Notes: generated by a model not told the origin, from the letters alone. 64,000 bases of DNA from Agaribacterium haliotis (GCF_002312815.1 NZ_NKQJ01000001.1:1-64000); one strand, 5' to 3'. Counted from the first letter of the stretch, positions 25,427 through 37,307 are shown. Made by a program: numbers and translations.

Positions 25427-25733
25427 AAGCTTCCACTCTTACCTTAAGTTTCTGTCCTGGCCTAAAGGTTACCACGCGGCGAGCGGTAATGGGTATCTCT
25501 TCACCGGTTTTTGGGTTGCGCCCGGGCCGCTCTTTTTTCTCGCGAAGTTCAAAGTTGCCAAAACCCGACAACTTGACCTGTTCGTTATCAACGAGCGAGT
25601 CGCGAATTTCATTAAAAAACAGCTCTACAAGCTCTTTTGCTTCGCGCTTGTTAAAGCCGAGCTCCTCGTACAGGCGCTCGGCCAAATCGGCTTTGGTTAA
25701 CGATTCCGGTGCATCACTATCGGAGAGTGGCAT
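25407..25733 (-). CDS. ihfA: Integration host factor subunit alpha
   Basis: About 108 residues. A typical HU/IHF fold begins at [20 protein letters not shown]. The DNA-binding beta arms contain [20 protein letters not shown], with the intercalating proline typical of IHF. It bends DNA as a heterodimer with IhfB and so serves recombination and RpoN promoters. The ATG at 25733 has an AGGGG site and fits the family; the longer upstream frame runs into pheT. It overlaps the pheT end by 17 bases, the usual pheT-ihfA coupling. Confidence 0.95.
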   Translation of the reverse strand: MPLSDSDAPESLTKADLAERLYEELGFNKREAKELVELFFNEIRDSLVDNEQVKLSGFGNFELREKKERPGRNPKTGEEIPITARRVVTFRPGQKLKVRVEAYAGTEP

Positions 25734-28092
25734 CAAATTCCCCTTCGAGTTTGGAAATGACCGCATCCACAGCGGCATTTACTTCATCCTCGTTAAGGGT
25801 GCGCGATGAATGCTGAAAGGTCAAGTTGAAAGCGATACTTTTTCTTTCAGAATCAATACCTTCGCCGCTATAGATGTCAAAAACCTTTAACTGCTTCAAG
25901 TTCTCACCAGCGACTGTTTGAATAGCCGCCAGCATTGTTGAAGCAGGCGTCTGCACCGGTGCCAAGAAGGCCAAATCGCGCTCGACTTCCGGGTAGCGCG
26001 AGATATTTTGATAAGCTGGTACTTTAGACTGCAATACCGGCTTCAGGTCGAGCTCAAACACAAACGCTGCCTTTTTCAGGCCAACGGCCTTGGCAAGCTC
26101 GGGGTGTAAAGCGCCAACATAACCAATTTTTTCACCGCCGCTAAGAATCGATGCGCACTGCCCCGGATGCATGTGCTTTAAACCCTGCTCGGCTTCAAAG
26201 CCAAAGCTAAGCTCACTGACAGCAAGCAGGCTTTCAAGGTCGCCTTTAATATCATAAAAATCGACCGGCTCTTTGCCGCCGTGCCAACTGGCGTTGTAGC
26301 GCTCACCGCAAATAAGCCCGGCTAGGCCATCGACCTGAGCCAAACCCTGGTCGCCGGGTACAAAACGCAGGCCGCGTTCAAACAGGCGAATACGGCTGTG
26401 CTGGCGCTTCAAGTTGTTGGCACAGGTTTGCACCAAGCCCGGTATCAAGCTTGTGCGCATCACACTCAAATCGGCACTAATTGGATTGAGTAAATTTACC
26501 GCGGCGTCATCGGCAAAAAAGCGCTGCTGCAAAGCCGGGTCAATAAAGCTGTATGTAATCACTTCGCGGTAATCGCGAGCCACCAGCTGAGCGCTGAGCT
26601 CATCAATACTCTTTTGGCTTTCACTCTTGCTCGGCAGCTTTTGAGGCACAAAGTTTGTTGTCGTCGGCAGCTTGTTGTAACCGTAGATACGCGCAAGCTC
26701 TTCAAGCAGATCTTCCTCAATAGCAATATCAAAACGGTAACTAGGTGCCTTAAACGTCCAGCCCTGCTCATCGCAATCGAGCTGCTCAAGACCTAAACGA
26801 TTTAAGATCTCAATCACGTCGGCATCGGGGATAGCAAAACCGAGGCCACTTTCAATGCGCTTTTTGCGCAGAGTGACTGTGCTTTGTGTTGGCAAGTTAG
26901 CTTGATCTTCAGCGACAACAACGGGGCCGGCCTGACCGCCGCAGATTTCAATAATGAGCCCGGTTGCTCGCTCCATCGCTTGCGCGGCAAGATTGTAATC
27001 TACGCCTCGTTCAAAACGGTGGGAACTATCGGTGTGCAGACCGTAGTTGCGAGCGCGACCGGCAATAGCGATCGGATCAAAATACGCCGCTTCCAACAAC
27101 AGATTCTGAGTCCCAGCTGTTACTGAAGAACTTAAGCCCCCCATAATGCCCGCAGCGGCCAGAGCCTGTTTGTCATCGGCAATAACCAGGGTATCGTCGT
27201 TCAGTTTAATTTCTTGCTCATCGAGCAGCGTCAAGGCTTCACCCTGCTCCGCCATACGAACCTGAATGCCACCGCTGATTTTATTTAAATCGAAGGCGTG
27301 CATCGGCTGGCCGAGCTCAAGCAGGACATAGTTGGTGACATCTACCACTGCGTCGATGGGCCTAACATCACTGCGGCGCAGTTTTTCTTGCAGCCAAAGC
27401 GGGCTTGGCTTGCTTAGATCCACACCTTCAACAACGCGGCCGAGGTAACGAGGGCACGCTTGAGGCGCCTTCAGAGTGACTGCTATTTTACTGTCAGTAG
27501 CAGGCGCAACTGTTTCGATTTGCGGCGCACTGACATCGCAGCGATTGAGCACGCCGACTTCGCGCGCGATACCTTTAAGGCCAAGACAATCTGCGCGATT
27601 GGGCGTCAAATCAACTTCGATAATTTTGTCGTCCAGACTTAGATAAGCGCGTAGGTCTTCGCCGACCGGCGCATCGGCTGCCAATTCCCACAAACCGCTG
27701 TCGTCGTCGCCGGCTTCAAGCTCGGTTTGACCGCAGAGCATGCCAAAGCTTTCCACACCGCGCAGTTTGGCTTTTTTAATTTTAAAGTTGCCGGGAAGTA
27801 CAGCACCAATCATCGCAAAAGGCGCTTTTAAACCCACGCGCGCATTTGGCGCACCGCAGACAACCTGAAAGCTTTCGCCATTCGGGCCTTCAACTTGGCA
27901 AACACGCAACTTATCTGCATCCGGGTGCTGTTCGGCTTCTTTAATTAAACCAACAACCACGCCACTAAATTCGCCGGCCACACTCTCTACTGCATCGACT
28001 TCGAGGCCAGCCATGGTCAATTGCTCGACCAACTCGGCTGTTTCTACTTGAGGCTGAACCCACTCTCTTAACCAGGACTCACTGAATTTCAT
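25717..28092 (-). CDS. pheT: Phenylalanyl-tRNA synthetase beta subunit
   Basis: A 791-residue protein, normal for bacterial PheT. An N-terminal tRNA-binding (EMAP-like) domain spans about 40-150 ([20 protein letters not shown]). The B3/B4 editing region is near 210-385, the B5 domain near 395-470, and the catalytic-core-like region and the C-terminal ferredoxin-fold anticodon-binding domain ([13 protein letters not shown]) follow. With PheS it charges tRNA-Phe as an alpha2-beta2 enzyme. It follows pheS by 62 bases. Confidence 0.98.
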   Translation of the reverse strand: MKFSESWLREWVQPQVETAELVEQLTMAGLEVDAVESVAGEFSGVVVGLIKEAEQHPDADKLRVCQVEGPNGESFQVVCGAPNARVGLKAPFAMIGAVLPGNFKIKKAKLRGVESFGMLCGQTELEAGDDDSGLWELAADAPVGEDLRAYLSLDDKIIEVDLTPNRADCLGLKGIAREVGVLNRCDVSAPQIETVAPATDSKIAVTLKAPQACPRYLGRVVEGVDLSKPSPLWLQEKLRRSDVRPIDAVVDVTNYVLLELGQPMHAFDLNKISGGIQVRMAEQGEALTLLDEQEIKLNDDTLVIADDKQALAAAGIMGGLSSSVTAGTQNLLLEAAYFDPIAIAGRARNYGLHTDSSHRFERGVDYNLAAQAMERATGLIIEICGGQAGPVVVAEDQANLPTQSTVTLRKKRIESGLGFAIPDADVIEILNRLGLEQLDCDEQGWTFKAPSYRFDIAIEEDLLEELARIYGYNKLPTTTNFVPQKLPSKSESQKSIDELSAQLVARDYREVITYSFIDPALQQRFFADDAAVNLLNPISADLSVMRTSLIPGLVQTCANNLKRQHSRIRLFERGLRFVPGDQGLAQVDGLAGLICGERYNASWHGGKEPVDFYDIKGDLESLLAVSELSFGFEAEQGLKHMHPGQCASILSGGEKIGYVGALHPELAKAVGLKKAAFVFELDLKPVLQSKVPAYQNISRYPEVERDLAFLAPVQTPASTMLAAIQTVAGENLKQLKVFDIYSGEGIDSERKSIAFNLTFQHSSRTLNEDEVNAAVDAVISKLEGEFDATLR

Positions 28093-28154
28093 ATCGCTTC
28101 ACTGTCTAAATTTTTCTGGAGGTTAAATACTTTCTTGCGAGAAAAAGCGGCAGG

Positions 28155-29204
<1,050 letters not shown>

Positions 29205-29238
29205 TCAAACGAATCCTGCCCTTTTGTTATCGGGCAAT

Positions 29239-29273
29239 AAAAAAGGGAAGCGCCAACGGCCCTTCCCTTTTTT
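29239..29273 (-). terminator. Terminator or attenuator between rplT and pheS
   Basis: AAAAAAGGGAAG faces CTTCCCTTTTTT around a short C/G-rich loop, a classic intrinsic terminator usable on both strands. It separates the ribosomal-protein genes from pheST. Confidence 0.85.
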
Positions 29274-29294
29274 AAGGTTGAAACACAGGCGCAA

Positions 29295-29654
29295 TTAAGC
29301 GGCGAGTGCTTCTTTAGCCTTGCTCACAACCGCGGCAAATGCTGCTTTGTCATGAATAGCCAGATCTGCAAGAACACGACGATCCAAAGCGATGTCGGCT
29401 TTTTTCAGACCGGCAATAAGACGGCTATAGCTTAAGCCTTCGTTACGAGACTGAGCGTTAATACGCGTGATCCACAGAGCGCGGAAGTTGCGTTTTTTAA
29501 CACGACGGTCACGGTAAGCGTATTGACCAGCTTTAATTACTGCCTGCTTAGCTACGCGAAATACACGTGAACGTGCACCGTAGTAACCTTTAGCAGCCTT
29601 AAGAACTTTTTTGTGTCGACGACGGGCGACAACACCACGTTTTACTCGAGCCAT
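29295..29654 (-). CDS. rplT: 50S ribosomal protein L20
   Basis: A 119-residue very basic protein of standard length (E. coli 118). It has the conserved opening [20 protein letters not shown] and the globular C-terminal helical domain. L20 nucleates 50S assembly on 23S rRNA and, in E. coli, represses rpmI-rplT translation. It follows rpmI by 32 bases. Confidence 0.98.
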   Translation of the reverse strand: MARVKRGVVARRRHKKVLKAAKGYYGARSRVFRVAKQAVIKAGQYAYRDRRVKKRNFRALWITRINAQSRNEGLSYSRLIAGLKKADIALDRRVLADLAIHDKAAFAAVVSKAKEALAA

Positions 29655-29686
29655 TGAACTCTCCTATTAACTAAATGATTACTTGA

Positions 29687-29884
29687 TTACACGTCACGCA
29701 GCATGCGCTTTACGTTTGGTACATCAGCCGCGTTAACTTGGCTAGTACCACGCAGCTGGCGCTTACGCTTAGTAGTCATTTTGGTCAGGATGTGGCTCTT
29801 GTAAGCGCTTTTACGCTTAAGACCTTTCGCAGTTTTTTTGAAGCGCTTGGCGGCGCCACTGTGTACTTTAGCTTTTGAAGCCAT
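29687..29884 (-). CDS. rpmI: 50S ribosomal protein L35
   Basis: A 65-residue basic protein with the L35 pattern [20 protein letters not shown]. It lies between infC and rplT in the conserved order. The 158-base gap from infC contains a small GAGAG-TGA-CTCTC hairpin near 29960 and could hold the structures through which L20 controls this operon in other species; this was not verified. Confidence 0.98.
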   Translation of the reverse strand: MASKAKVHSGAAKRFKKTAKGLKRKSAYKSHILTKMTTKRKRQLRGTSQVNAADVPNVKRMLRDV

Positions 29885-30042
29885 GATTTGTACTCCAGAA
29901 GTTCATCATGATTAAAGTTGAGTCCCCTCAGGCAGCTAAAAGCCCGGCGACCCACGAGAGTGACTCTCATCACCCCTACCCGTTTAAGCTGCCGAGGCAG
30001 TTTTTGCGGCCGGGTAGCCACCAACAAAGTGCAAGAAAGAAA

Positions 30043-30582
30043 CTATTTTTTCTTCTTCGGTGCCAACACCATAATCAGCTGGCGACCTTCCATTTTCGGG
30101 TATTGCTCAACGGTTGCTATCTCTTCCAGGTCGGTCTCAATGCGCTTGAGCATCTCCATACCGAGTTCCTGGTGAGCCATCTCGCGACCGCGATAGCGCA
30201 AGCTGCATTTTGCTTTATCACCGTTCTCAATAAACTTGGTGATATTGCGCAGTTTAATTTGATAATCGCCCTCTTCAGTACCGGGGCGAAACTTCATCTC
30301 TTTAATCTGCTGCTGCTTCTGTTTTTTCTTAGCGGCAGCCTTGGCCTTCTTGGCTTCAAACAGATGCTTGCCGTAATCCATAATTTTACAGACAACCGGG
30401 TCGGCGTCTGCGGCCATTGCTACCAGATCCATGCTCTGGGAGCGCGCTTCACTGAGCGCTTCGTCCAAGCTTACGATACCTTTTTGCGAACCGTCCGCCC
30501 CGATTAAGCGAACTTGGCTGGCTTTGATTTGATCATTAATGGCCGGCTTCTTGGACTGGCCTTTGGCATTGCGATTATTAAT
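30043..30582 (-). CDS. infC: Translation initiation factor IF-3 (AUU start)
   Basis: A 179-residue IF-3. The first in-frame ATG, at 30468, would remove the N-terminal domain (family sequence [20 protein letters not shown]), so the true start is the ATT at 30580-30582. AAGGAG lies nine bases upstream. AUU is the well-known rare start of infC; IF-3 itself rejects it, giving autoregulation. The C-terminal domain carries [20 protein letters not shown] and ends in APKKKK. The gene is downstream of thrS with a strong hairpin between them. Confidence 0.96.
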   Translation of the reverse strand: MNNRNAKGQSKKPAINDQIKASQVRLIGADGSQKGIVSLDEALSEARSQSMDLVAMAADADPVVCKIMDYGKHLFEAKKAKAAAKKKQKQQQIKEMKFRPGTEEGDYQIKLRNITKFIENGDKAKCSLRYRGREMAHQELGMEMLKRIETDLEEIATVEQYPKMEGRQLIMVLAPKKKK

Positions 30583-30624
30583 TGTATAAGTCTCCTTAAT
30601 GGATAATACCTGCAGTTTACGACA

Positions 30625-30647
30625 AAAAGCCGCTTATAGCGGCTTTT
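30625..30647. terminator. Hairpin between thrS and infC
   Basis: AAAAGCCGCT pairs perfectly with AGCGGCTTTT around a three-base loop, giving T-runs on both strands. It could end most thrS transcription before infC. Confidence 0.75.
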
Positions 30648-30663
30648 ACGTAGAAGAAACCGA

Positions 30664-32601
30664 TTAAGCCTCGCTCGCTTCAGCCTCTATGCGGCCGCGC
30701 TTAGCGACGGCACTTTCAAGCAATTGCTCAAAGGCTGCGATGGTCATCGATCCGAGATCCTCGCCATTGCGCTGGCGTACAGTAACAGTGCCGGTTTCCA
30801 CTTCTTTATCCCCTACCACAAGCAGGTAAGGAATCTTCTGCAGAGTGTGCTCGCGGATTTTAAAGCCGATCTTCTCATTTCTCAAGTCAGAAATGACCCG
30901 GAAGCCCTTGTTTTGCAAGGAAAGTTCGACTTTTTTCACATACTCGGCCTGGGCGTCGGTAATATTTAACAAAACCGCCTGCGTCGGTGCCAGCCACGCG
31001 GGGAAAGCACCTTCGTAGTGCTCAATCAAAATTCCAATAAAACGCTCAAACGAACCGAGTATCGCGCGGTGTAACATCACCGGCACCTGGCGCGAACCGT
31101 CTTCGGCCACATACTGCGCACCGAGGCGGCCGGGCATCGAAAAATCGACCTGAATCGTGCCGCACTGCCAAACCCTGCCGAGGCAGTCGCGCAGAGAAAA
31201 CTCAATTTTTGGCCCGTAAAACGCACCTTCACCTGGCAAGAGCTTGTATTCAAGGCCTTTGCTTTCAAGGGCATCGGCAAGGGCCTGTTCGGCCTTATCC
31301 CAAACCTCGTCGGAGCCTACGCGCTGCTCGGGACGGGTCGACAAGCGAATCAGCACATCCTCAAAGCCAAAGTCCTTATAAACCTCAAACAACAGATCAG
31401 TGAACTGGCTCACCTCGTGCTGGATCGCACTTTCTTCACAGAAGATATGGGCGTCATCCTGAGTAAAACCGCGCACACGCATCAAGCCTTGCAAGGTGCC
31501 CGAAGCCTCATTGCGGTGGCAACTGCCGAACTCAGCCAAACGCAGCGGCAAATCGCGGTAGCTTTTTAAGCCCTGATTAAAGACCTGCACATGACAGGGG
31601 CAGTTCATCGGTTTGACCGCGTAATCGCGCGCTTCACTTTCAACGGTAAACATGTTCTCGCGGAACTTGTCCCAGTGGCCGCTTTTCTCCCACAGGGTTT
31701 TGTCGACCACCTGCGGTGTTTTGATCTCTTTATAGCCGTTGAGTTCCTGCACACGGCGCATATAAGCTTCAACCGTGGTGTATATGCTCCAGCCTTCGGG
31801 GTGCCAAAAGACCATGCCCGGTGCTTCTTCTTGTATATGAAACAGATCGAGCTTTTTACCGATTTTGCGGTGGTCACGCTTTGCCGCTTCCTCGAGGAAC
31901 TTAAGGTGCTGCTTCAGGGCTTTTTTATCGGCAAAGGCGGTGCCGTAAATACGCTGCAACATTTTATTGTCGCTGTTGCCGCGCCAGTACGCGCCGCTTA
32001 CACGAAGCAGTTTGAAGTAGTGACAGAATTTCATATTCGGCACGTGCGGACCGCGGCACATGTCGACGTATTCCTGGTGGTGATAGAGCCCGGGCTTGTC
32101 GCTCTTGGCGATATCTTGCTCAAGTATCTCGAGTTTGTAGGGCTCTGCGCGCTGCTCAAAACAGCTGACTGCCTCTTCCCAGGTGGCTTTTTTCTTAACG
32201 ACTTCGTAGTTGCTCTTGGCCAACTCGAGCATACGTTTCTCAAGCGCGGCAATGTCGTCTTCGCTGAGCATGTGCTCAAGCTCTACGTCGTAATAAAAGC
32301 CGTTTTCTATGGTCGGGCCAATGGCCATTTTGGCATCGGGCCACAACTGTTTCAGCGCGTGCCCTAAAAGGTGTGCACAGCTGTGACGAATAATCTCAAG
32401 GCCGTCTTCATCTTTTGGCGTAAAAATGGTGAGCTCGGCGTCGGTCTCGATCAGGTCACAGGCATCGACGCGCTGGCCGTTAACCCGGCCACCGAGGGTG
32501 TTTTTGGCAAGGCCCGGGCCGATTGCGGCGGCGACCTCTAGCACACTAACGGCTTGATCAAAGTTGCGCTGGGAACCGTCGGGAAGAGTAATTACTGGCA
32601 T
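30664..32601 (-). CDS. thrS: Threonyl-tRNA synthetase
   Basis: A 645-residue class II synthetase. A TGS domain spans residues 1-63, followed by the editing domain with its [13 protein letters not shown] zinc-like motif near 73. The catalytic core has [20 protein letters not shown] and FRNEASG-like [20 protein letters not shown]. The C-terminal anticodon-binding domain begins near 540. It charges tRNA-Thr. It heads the infC-rpmI-rplT-pheST-ihfA cluster. In E. coli it represses its own translation through a leader; the 223-base leader here was not resolved. Confidence 0.98.
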   Translation of the reverse strand: MPVITLPDGSQRNFDQAVSVLEVAAAIGPGLAKNTLGGRVNGQRVDACDLIETDAELTIFTPKDEDGLEIIRHSCAHLLGHALKQLWPDAKMAIGPTIENGFYYDVELEHMLSEDDIAALEKRMLELAKSNYEVVKKKATWEEAVSCFEQRAEPYKLEILEQDIAKSDKPGLYHHQEYVDMCRGPHVPNMKFCHYFKLLRVSGAYWRGNSDNKMLQRIYGTAFADKKALKQHLKFLEEAAKRDHRKIGKKLDLFHIQEEAPGMVFWHPEGWSIYTTVEAYMRRVQELNGYKEIKTPQVVDKTLWEKSGHWDKFRENMFTVESEARDYAVKPMNCPCHVQVFNQGLKSYRDLPLRLAEFGSCHRNEASGTLQGLMRVRGFTQDDAHIFCEESAIQHEVSQFTDLLFEVYKDFGFEDVLIRLSTRPEQRVGSDEVWDKAEQALADALESKGLEYKLLPGEGAFYGPKIEFSLRDCLGRVWQCGTIQVDFSMPGRLGAQYVAEDGSRQVPVMLHRAILGSFERFIGILIEHYEGAFPAWLAPTQAVLLNITDAQAEYVKKVELSLQNKGFRVISDLRNEKIGFKIREHTLQKIPYLLVVGDKEVETGTVTVRQRNGEDLGSMTIAAFEQLLESAVAKRGRIEAEASEA

Positions 32602-32824
32602 AAATATTATCCAATTCAGTGGTGGCCCCTACGAAAGGCCACGTGATTTATAAAAGCTATATATAAGAAGAGCGCGCGAGTATATAGCTTTCGCGCACAA
32701 AGTGTAATGCTCGAGGCATAAGTCATTGACTGGAAACGAAATGGCCTTAAGATGCTGAAGCTTATGAATCTGGCCCCAGATCACAACAAAAACACGGGCT
32801 AAGCTAACTCCCCCACTGGATTAC

Positions 32825-35344
32825 ATGGAACACAGAATGCGTTTTGCCTTGTGCCGCGCCGTTGTCGGCTTTGTCACCCTATTAGCCTTTAGCTCTTTCA
32901 GCCAAGCTTTTACCCCCACCGCCGCTCAAATACAGCAGTTTAAAAACCTGCCACCGGCCGAGCAAAAAGCCCTCGCCGCTGCGATGGGCGTCGACATGGA
33001 CGACGTCAACAGTTTTATCGACGGCAATGTCAAAAGCGGTGGCAGCCAGCGCCCCATGGTCGCCCCGGTCAGCGGCCCGCGCAGTGCAAGCAACCCAACC
33101 GGTGCGCCCGGCGTGGAAGCTGAAACCATGAACCCCGCATATGATCCCATGGGTCTGGGACTTACTGGGCAAGAAGGCACCGACTATTTAGAGCACGAAG
33201 AGGAGCTTCAGCCTTTTGGCTACAAACTATTTGACTATGGCGCCGATACCTTTAGCCCGGCTGAAGACATTCCGATACCGGCCGAATACGTGCTCGGCCC
33301 CGGCGACACGCTATTTGTGCAGCTCTACGGCAAAGAAAGCTCCAAACACGAATTGCTGATTACCCGCGATGGTACCATTGACTTCCCTCGCATCGGCCCC
33401 GTTCCGTTTGCCGGGCTGACCTTCGCTCAAGCCTCGGCAAAAATTGAAGAAGTTGTGGCCGAGCAAATGATAGGTATTAATGCATCAGTGTCGATGGGGC
33501 CACTTCGCAGCATCCGCGTGTTTATCCTCGGCGATGTCAATATTCCGGGCAGCTATGTAGTCGGCTCTCTATCGACAATGACCAACGCCCTATTTTCAAG
33601 CGGCGGCATCAGCGAATACGGCTCTTTGCGCAATATTCAGCTTAAGCGCGGCGGCAAGCTCATCACCACGCTCGATCTCTACGACCTATTGCTTCGCGGA
33701 GACACCAGCAAAGACAGCCGCCTATTGCCGGGTGATGTTATTTTTGTTCCGCCTGTGGGCCGACGCGCCGGTATCGACGGCGCGGTAAAGCGCCCGGCCA
33801 TCTATGAACTTGCCAGCGAACGCAGCGCCGCCGACCTGCTTAAGCTCGCCGGCGGTTTAAGAGCCGAGGCTTACCTCGCCGACTCAAAAATCCAGCGCCA
33901 AAGCGACGACGGTGAAACCACCTTAAGCAAAGTCGACTTAAGCGCTAAACAGGCCTCGCGCTTTAAACTCAAAGACGGCGACTTGCTACTTGTCGGCGAA
34001 AACCTAAATGAGCTCAACAACGTGGTTGAAGTCAGCGGCCACCTGAAACGCGAAACCTCTTATGCCTGGCAAAAAGGCCTGCGCTTTAGCGACATTATTC
34101 CAAACTCAGACGCCTTTCTGGCCCTGCCGGATCTCGATATCGCTTTGATTGAACGCGAAATCCCAGGCTCACGCGAGATTGAAGTTCACGCGTTCTCACC
34201 CAACAAAGCTTTTGCCCAGAAACGAAGCGCACAGGACCCAGAACTAAAAGCCCGCGACAAACTCTACTTTTTTGGTTTTATTGACGACCGCACCGAACAA
34301 CTGGCCGAACTGTTAGAGCGGGTAAAACTACAGGCCAATATAGAACAGCGCGAGCTGACGGTCATTGTTAACGGCAGCGTGCGCTTTCCCGGCGAATACC
34401 CGCTCGCTGTCAATATGAGCGCGCGCCAGCTGACCTTGCTTGCCGGCGGTTTTACTGCAAGCGCCATCGATCGCGATGCCGAGATCACACGCTACGTGCT
34501 CAACGAGCAAGACGAGCGCATGGTTGTGCACCTGGAGACCGACTTAGAGACCGACAATCCGGTGCTCGAAGCCGGTGATATTCTGCGCATTCAGCAAATC
34601 CCACTGTGGAAAGACAAAGAAACGGTCGAGCTTGTCGGCGAATTTCGCCACCCCGGCACGTACGCCATTCTGCCGGGCGAGACTGTCAACGATGTTATAC
34701 GCCGCGCCGGTGGCCTAACTCCGCACGCCTATGTCGAAGGCACAGTTTTTTCCCGGCTTGAGCTGCGCCAGCTCGAAGCCAAACGCCTGGAATCGCTCAA
34801 GCAACAAGTTGCTGCCGATCTCGCGGCCGCCAGCCTTGAGGCCTCCAAGGCCAGCGCTGATATCGACAGCGAAGAAGCCAACCAAATTATGGAGAACTTG
34901 AACTCAACCAAACCGCTTGGGCGCTTGGTGATTGATCTTCCCGGCATCTTAACCTACCCCGACGAGCTCGATTTCCAGTTGGTCGGCGGTGACATTATCG
35001 AAATTCCGCGCTTTAAGCCTTCGGTTACCGTGCTTGGTGAAGTGCAGTTCCCAACCTCGCATTTTTACAACGACAGGCTCGATGTTGACGACTACCTGAA
35101 CCGCTCGGGCGGCTTTAAACGCAATGCCGACAAAAAGCGTGTTTATGTTGTTAAAGCCAATGGCCGGGTGATTTTACCTGAAGGAAATGGCTGGTTTGGC
35201 GGGCGCTCAGTCGGCCTTAGCCCCGGCGATACAATTATTGTTCCGCTCGATACACGTCGCGTCGACAAGATTTCCGTTTGGGCCAGCGTAACGCAAATTA
35301 TGTATCAGGCAGCCATCGGTATTGCGGCAATTGGCGCACTGTAA
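32825..35344 (+). CDS. SLBB-domain outer-membrane polysaccharide export protein (Wza-like)
   Basis: An 839-residue exported protein. The signal peptide is cleaved near FSSFSQA. A charged Pro/Gly-rich stretch precedes the polysaccharide export domain at about 150-240 (AEYVLGPGDTLFVQLYGKES). Several SLBB domains follow (for example GSYVVGSLSTMTNALFSSGG, GEYPLAVNMSARQLTLLAGG and GTYAILPGETVNDVIRRAGG). A hydrophobic C-terminal segment (IMYQAAIGIAAIGAL) is placed like the membrane-spanning helix of Wza. No lipobox is seen. No glycosyltransferases, Wzc-like kinase or flippase are adjacent, which is unusual. An alternative start at 32837 has a slightly better ribosome-binding site. Confidence 0.88.
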   Translation: MEHRMRFALCRAVVGFVTLLAFSSFSQAFTPTAAQIQQFKNLPPAEQKALAAAMGVDMDDVNSFIDGNVKSGGSQRPMVAPVSGPRSASNPTGAPGVEAETMNPAYDPMGLGLTGQEGTDYLEHEEELQPFGYKLFDYGADTFSPAEDIPIPAEYVLGPGDTLFVQLYGKESSKHELLITRDGTIDFPRIGPVPFAGLTFAQASAKIEEVVAEQMIGINASVSMGPLRSIRVFILGDVNIPGSYVVGSLSTMTNALFSSGGISEYGSLRNIQLKRGGKLITTLDLYDLLLRGDTSKDSRLLPGDVIFVPPVGRRAGIDGAVKRPAIYELASERSAADLLKLAGGLRAEAYLADSKIQRQSDDGETTLSKVDLSAKQASRFKLKDGDLLLVGENLNELNNVVEVSGHLKRETSYAWQKGLRFSDIIPNSDAFLALPDLDIALIEREIPGSREIEVHAFSPNKAFAQKRSAQDPELKARDKLYFFGFIDDRTEQLAELLERVKLQANIEQRELTVIVNGSVRFPGEYPLAVNMSARQLTLLAGGFTASAIDRDAEITRYVLNEQDERMVVHLETDLETDNPVLEAGDILRIQQIPLWKDKETVELVGEFRHPGTYAILPGETVNDVIRRAGGLTPHAYVEGTVFSRLELRQLEAKRLESLKQQVAADLAAASLEASKASADIDSEEANQIMENLNSTKPLGRLVIDLPGILTYPDELDFQLVGGDIIEIPRFKPSVTVLGEVQFPTSHFYNDRLDVDDYLNRSGGFKRNADKKRVYVVKANGRVILPEGNGWFGGRSVGLSPGDTIIVPLDTRRVDKISVWASVTQIMYQAAIGIAAIGAL

Positions 35345-35363
35345 AAATCAGTATTATTAATGA

Positions 35364-35391
35364 TTGCACTTTAAAAAATGCGTGTTACTAT
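35364..35391 (+). promoter_or_regulatory. Promoter of tRNA-Val
   Basis: TTGCAC at 35364-35369 and TACTAT at 35386-35391 with a 16-base spacer. A GC-rich CGCGCCCTC discriminator follows, as is typical for stable-RNA promoters under stringent control. Confidence 0.65.
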
Positions 35392-35422
35392 ACGCGCCCT
35401 CTCGTTAAGAGAGCTTTGTTGG

Positions 35423-35499
35423 AGGACCGTAGCTCAGCTGGTTAGAGCACTACCTTGACATGGTAGGGGTCAGCGGTTCGAGTCCGCTCGGTCCTACCA
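35423..35499 (+). tRNA. tRNA-Val (GAC)
   Basis: A 77-nt tRNA. Acceptor AGGACCG/CGGTCCT with encoded CCA. The anticodon stem CTACC/GGTAG has loop TTGACAT, anticodon GAC (valine), very like E. coli tRNA-Val2 in this arm. Confidence 0.95.
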
Positions 35500-35562
35500 A
35501 TTTCACTTTAATAAAAAGTAAAATTGGTTAAAAAACAACAAGTTAAAAGTGTTTTTTGAGTG

Positions 35563-35591
35563 TTGACAGCGAGCTTTGCTCACATTAAGAT
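35563..35591 (+). promoter_or_regulatory. Promoter of tRNA-Asn
   Basis: TTGACA at 35563-35568, exactly consensus, then a 17-base spacer and TAAGAT at 35586-35591, followed by ACGCGC. It is a strong sigma-70 promoter about 25 bases before the mature tRNA. Confidence 0.8.
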
Positions 35592-35622
35592 ACGCGCACT
35601 TTTCGGGCCTAGCCCAAAATAT

Positions 35623-35698
35623 TCCGCCTTAGCTCAGTTGGTAGAGCAAATGACTGTTAATCATTGGGTCGCTGGTTCGAGCCCAGCAGGCGGAGCCA
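35623..35698 (+). tRNA. tRNA-Asn (GTT)
   Basis: A 76-nt tRNA. Acceptor TCCGCCT/AGGCGGA, encoded CCA. The anticodon stem AATGA/TCATT has loop CTGTTAA, anticodon GTT (asparagine). Confidence 0.95.
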
Positions 35699-35702
35699 AA
35701 TT

Positions 35703-35736
35703 AAAAACCGTTGCAGCAATGCAGCGGTTTTTTTTT
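35703..35736 (+). terminator. Terminator after tRNA-Asn
   Basis: CCGTTGC pairs with GCAGCGG around AGCAAT, with flanking A/T pairs, and ends in a run of nine T. Confidence 0.85.
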
Positions 35737-35978
35737 GCCTTGCAATTACACTTAGGCAACACTGCATAGCTACTTTAAAGCCACTAACACAACCTTTACT
35801 CACCGCACTCGCTTTTAGTCAGGGCCAAGAAAAAACTTATGTGTTTTTATAGGCTATACCCCGCTCCGTAATCAGGCCGCCTTTGGGCAGGCAAAGCACA
35901 ATTAAGCGGAGGGCTCGCAAGCCACGCTTTTATTCCGTTATACTCAGATAGGTTCCACTGATTAATATCGAGCTTGTT

Positions 35979-36305
35979 ATGAAATACGCCCCCGCCCTGC
36001 TCTGCACAGGCCTCTATACAGGCCTCTGCCTGCTTTCAAGCCTTGCCACAGCCGACATTGTCTACCGCTGCGAAAACGGCGATCAGAGCCGAGAAGTTAA
36101 GGTTATTTACGACGACCCTGCCAACACAGTGCCGTGCGAAGTACGCTATGAAAAAAGTGGAGGCAGCCAGATCTTATGGCAGGCGCAAAGCGAAGAAGGT
36201 TATTGCGAACAAAAAGCCCAGGAGTTTGTCGGCAAGCAAGAATCTTGGGGCTGGAGCTGCAGTAAAATGGAGACCGTGGTGACGCCGGCAAGCAGTGATG
36301 AGTAA
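35979..36305 (+). CDS. Small exported protein of unknown function
   Basis: A 108-residue protein with a signal peptide (MKYAPALLCTGLYTGLCLLS, cleaved near LATA-DI). The mature part, about 83 residues, has four cysteines (YRCENG, VPCEVRY, GYCEQK, WSCSKM), which suggests two disulfides in the periplasm. Similar small proteins with this layout occur widely in gammaproteobacteria, but I know of no assigned function. It stands alone and is followed by a bidirectional terminator. Confidence 0.75.
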   Translation: MKYAPALLCTGLYTGLCLLSSLATADIVYRCENGDQSREVKVIYDDPANTVPCEVRYEKSGGSQILWQAQSEEGYCEQKAQEFVGKQESWGWSCSKMETVVTPASSDE

Positions 36306-36374
36306 ACACAGCAAAGCCAAATGGTCCCGGCAAATAAGTATTAAAGACAAATAAGAAACAAACAGAACACCAAT

Positions 36375-36404
36375 AAAAAAGGCAGACCGAAGCCTGCCTT
36401 TTTT
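36375..36404. terminator. Bidirectional terminator between convergent genes
   Basis: AAAAAAGGCAG and CTGCCTTTTTT form a perfect stem around an eight-base loop. It serves both the small exported protein and sucD. Confidence 0.9.
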
Positions 36405-36432
36405 GTGCTAGCGACAAAATTAATAAACTTAT

Positions 36433-37305
36433 TTACCAACCAGTCGCTTCTTTCAGAGCGTTACCAATATCCGCCAGACTGCGAACCGTTTTCACACCGG
36501 CCGCTTCAAGCGCAGCAAACTTATCGTCAGCCGTGCCCTTACCACCAGAAATAATCGCACCCGCGTGGCCCATACGCTTACCCGGAGGCGCAGTCACGCC
36601 GGCAATGTACGATACAACAGGCTTGCTGACATTTTCTTTAATATAAGCTGCAGCTTCTTCTTCAGCGGTACCGCCAATTTCACCAATCATAACAATGGCT
36701 TCGGTCTGCGCGTCTTTTTCAAACATCTCGAGGATGTCGATAAAGTTAGAACCGGGAATCGGGTCACCGCCAATACCAACACAGGTAGACTGACCAAAAC
36801 CAAAATCTGTTGTTTGCTTGACCGCTTCGTAGGTCAAGGTGCCCGAACGACTTACAATGCCGACTTTACCTGGCAGGTGAATATGACCCGGCATAATGCC
36901 GATTTTGCACTCACCCGGAGTAATTACACCCGGACAGTTGGGGCCAATTAAGCGCACACCAAGTTCATCACACTTTACTTTCGCCTCGAGCATATCCATT
37001 GTAGGGATGCCCTCGGTAATACATACCACCAACTTCACACCACTGTGCGCAGCTTCAAGAATTGAATCCTTACAAAAAGGAGCGGGCACATAAATAACAG
37101 AAGCATCCGCACCAGTCGCTGCGACCGCTTCGGTCATGGTGTTAAATACCGGCAAACCCAGGTGTGTTTGACCGCCTTTGCCCGGGGTCACACCGCCGAC
37201 CATATTGGTGCCGTACGCAATTGCCTGCTCGGAGTGGAACGTGCCCTGGGATCCAGTAAAACCCTGGCACAATACCTTGGTGTCTTTATTAATTAATACA
37301 CTCAT
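36433..37305 (-). CDS. sucD: Succinyl-CoA synthetase alpha subunit
   Basis: A 290-residue protein. The N-terminal CoA-binding Rossmann domain has [20 protein letters not shown], and the phosphorylated active-site histidine lies in [14 protein letters not shown] near residue 246. With SucC it converts succinyl-CoA to succinate and makes ATP or GTP, the substrate-level phosphorylation step of the TCA cycle. Two bases separate it from sucC, so the pair is coupled. It ends the operon at a strong terminator. Confidence 0.98.
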   Translation of the reverse strand: MSVLINKDTKVLCQGFTGSQGTFHSEQAIAYGTNMVGGVTPGKGGQTHLGLPVFNTMTEAVAATGADASVIYVPAPFCKDSILEAAHSGVKLVVCITEGIPTMDMLEAKVKCDELGVRLIGPNCPGVITPGECKIGIMPGHIHLPGKVGIVSRSGTLTYEAVKQTTDFGFGQSTCVGIGGDPIPGSNFIDILEMFEKDAQTEAIVMIGEIGGTAEEEAAAYIKENVSKPVVSYIAGVTAPPGKRMGHAGAIISGGKGTADDKFAALEAAGVKTVRSLADIGNALKEATGW

Positions 37306-37307
37306 GA

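Noticed and set aside
31591-32367. 258-codon open frame antisense to thrS
   Set aside because: Shadow of thrS; no ribosome-binding site and no recognisable product.
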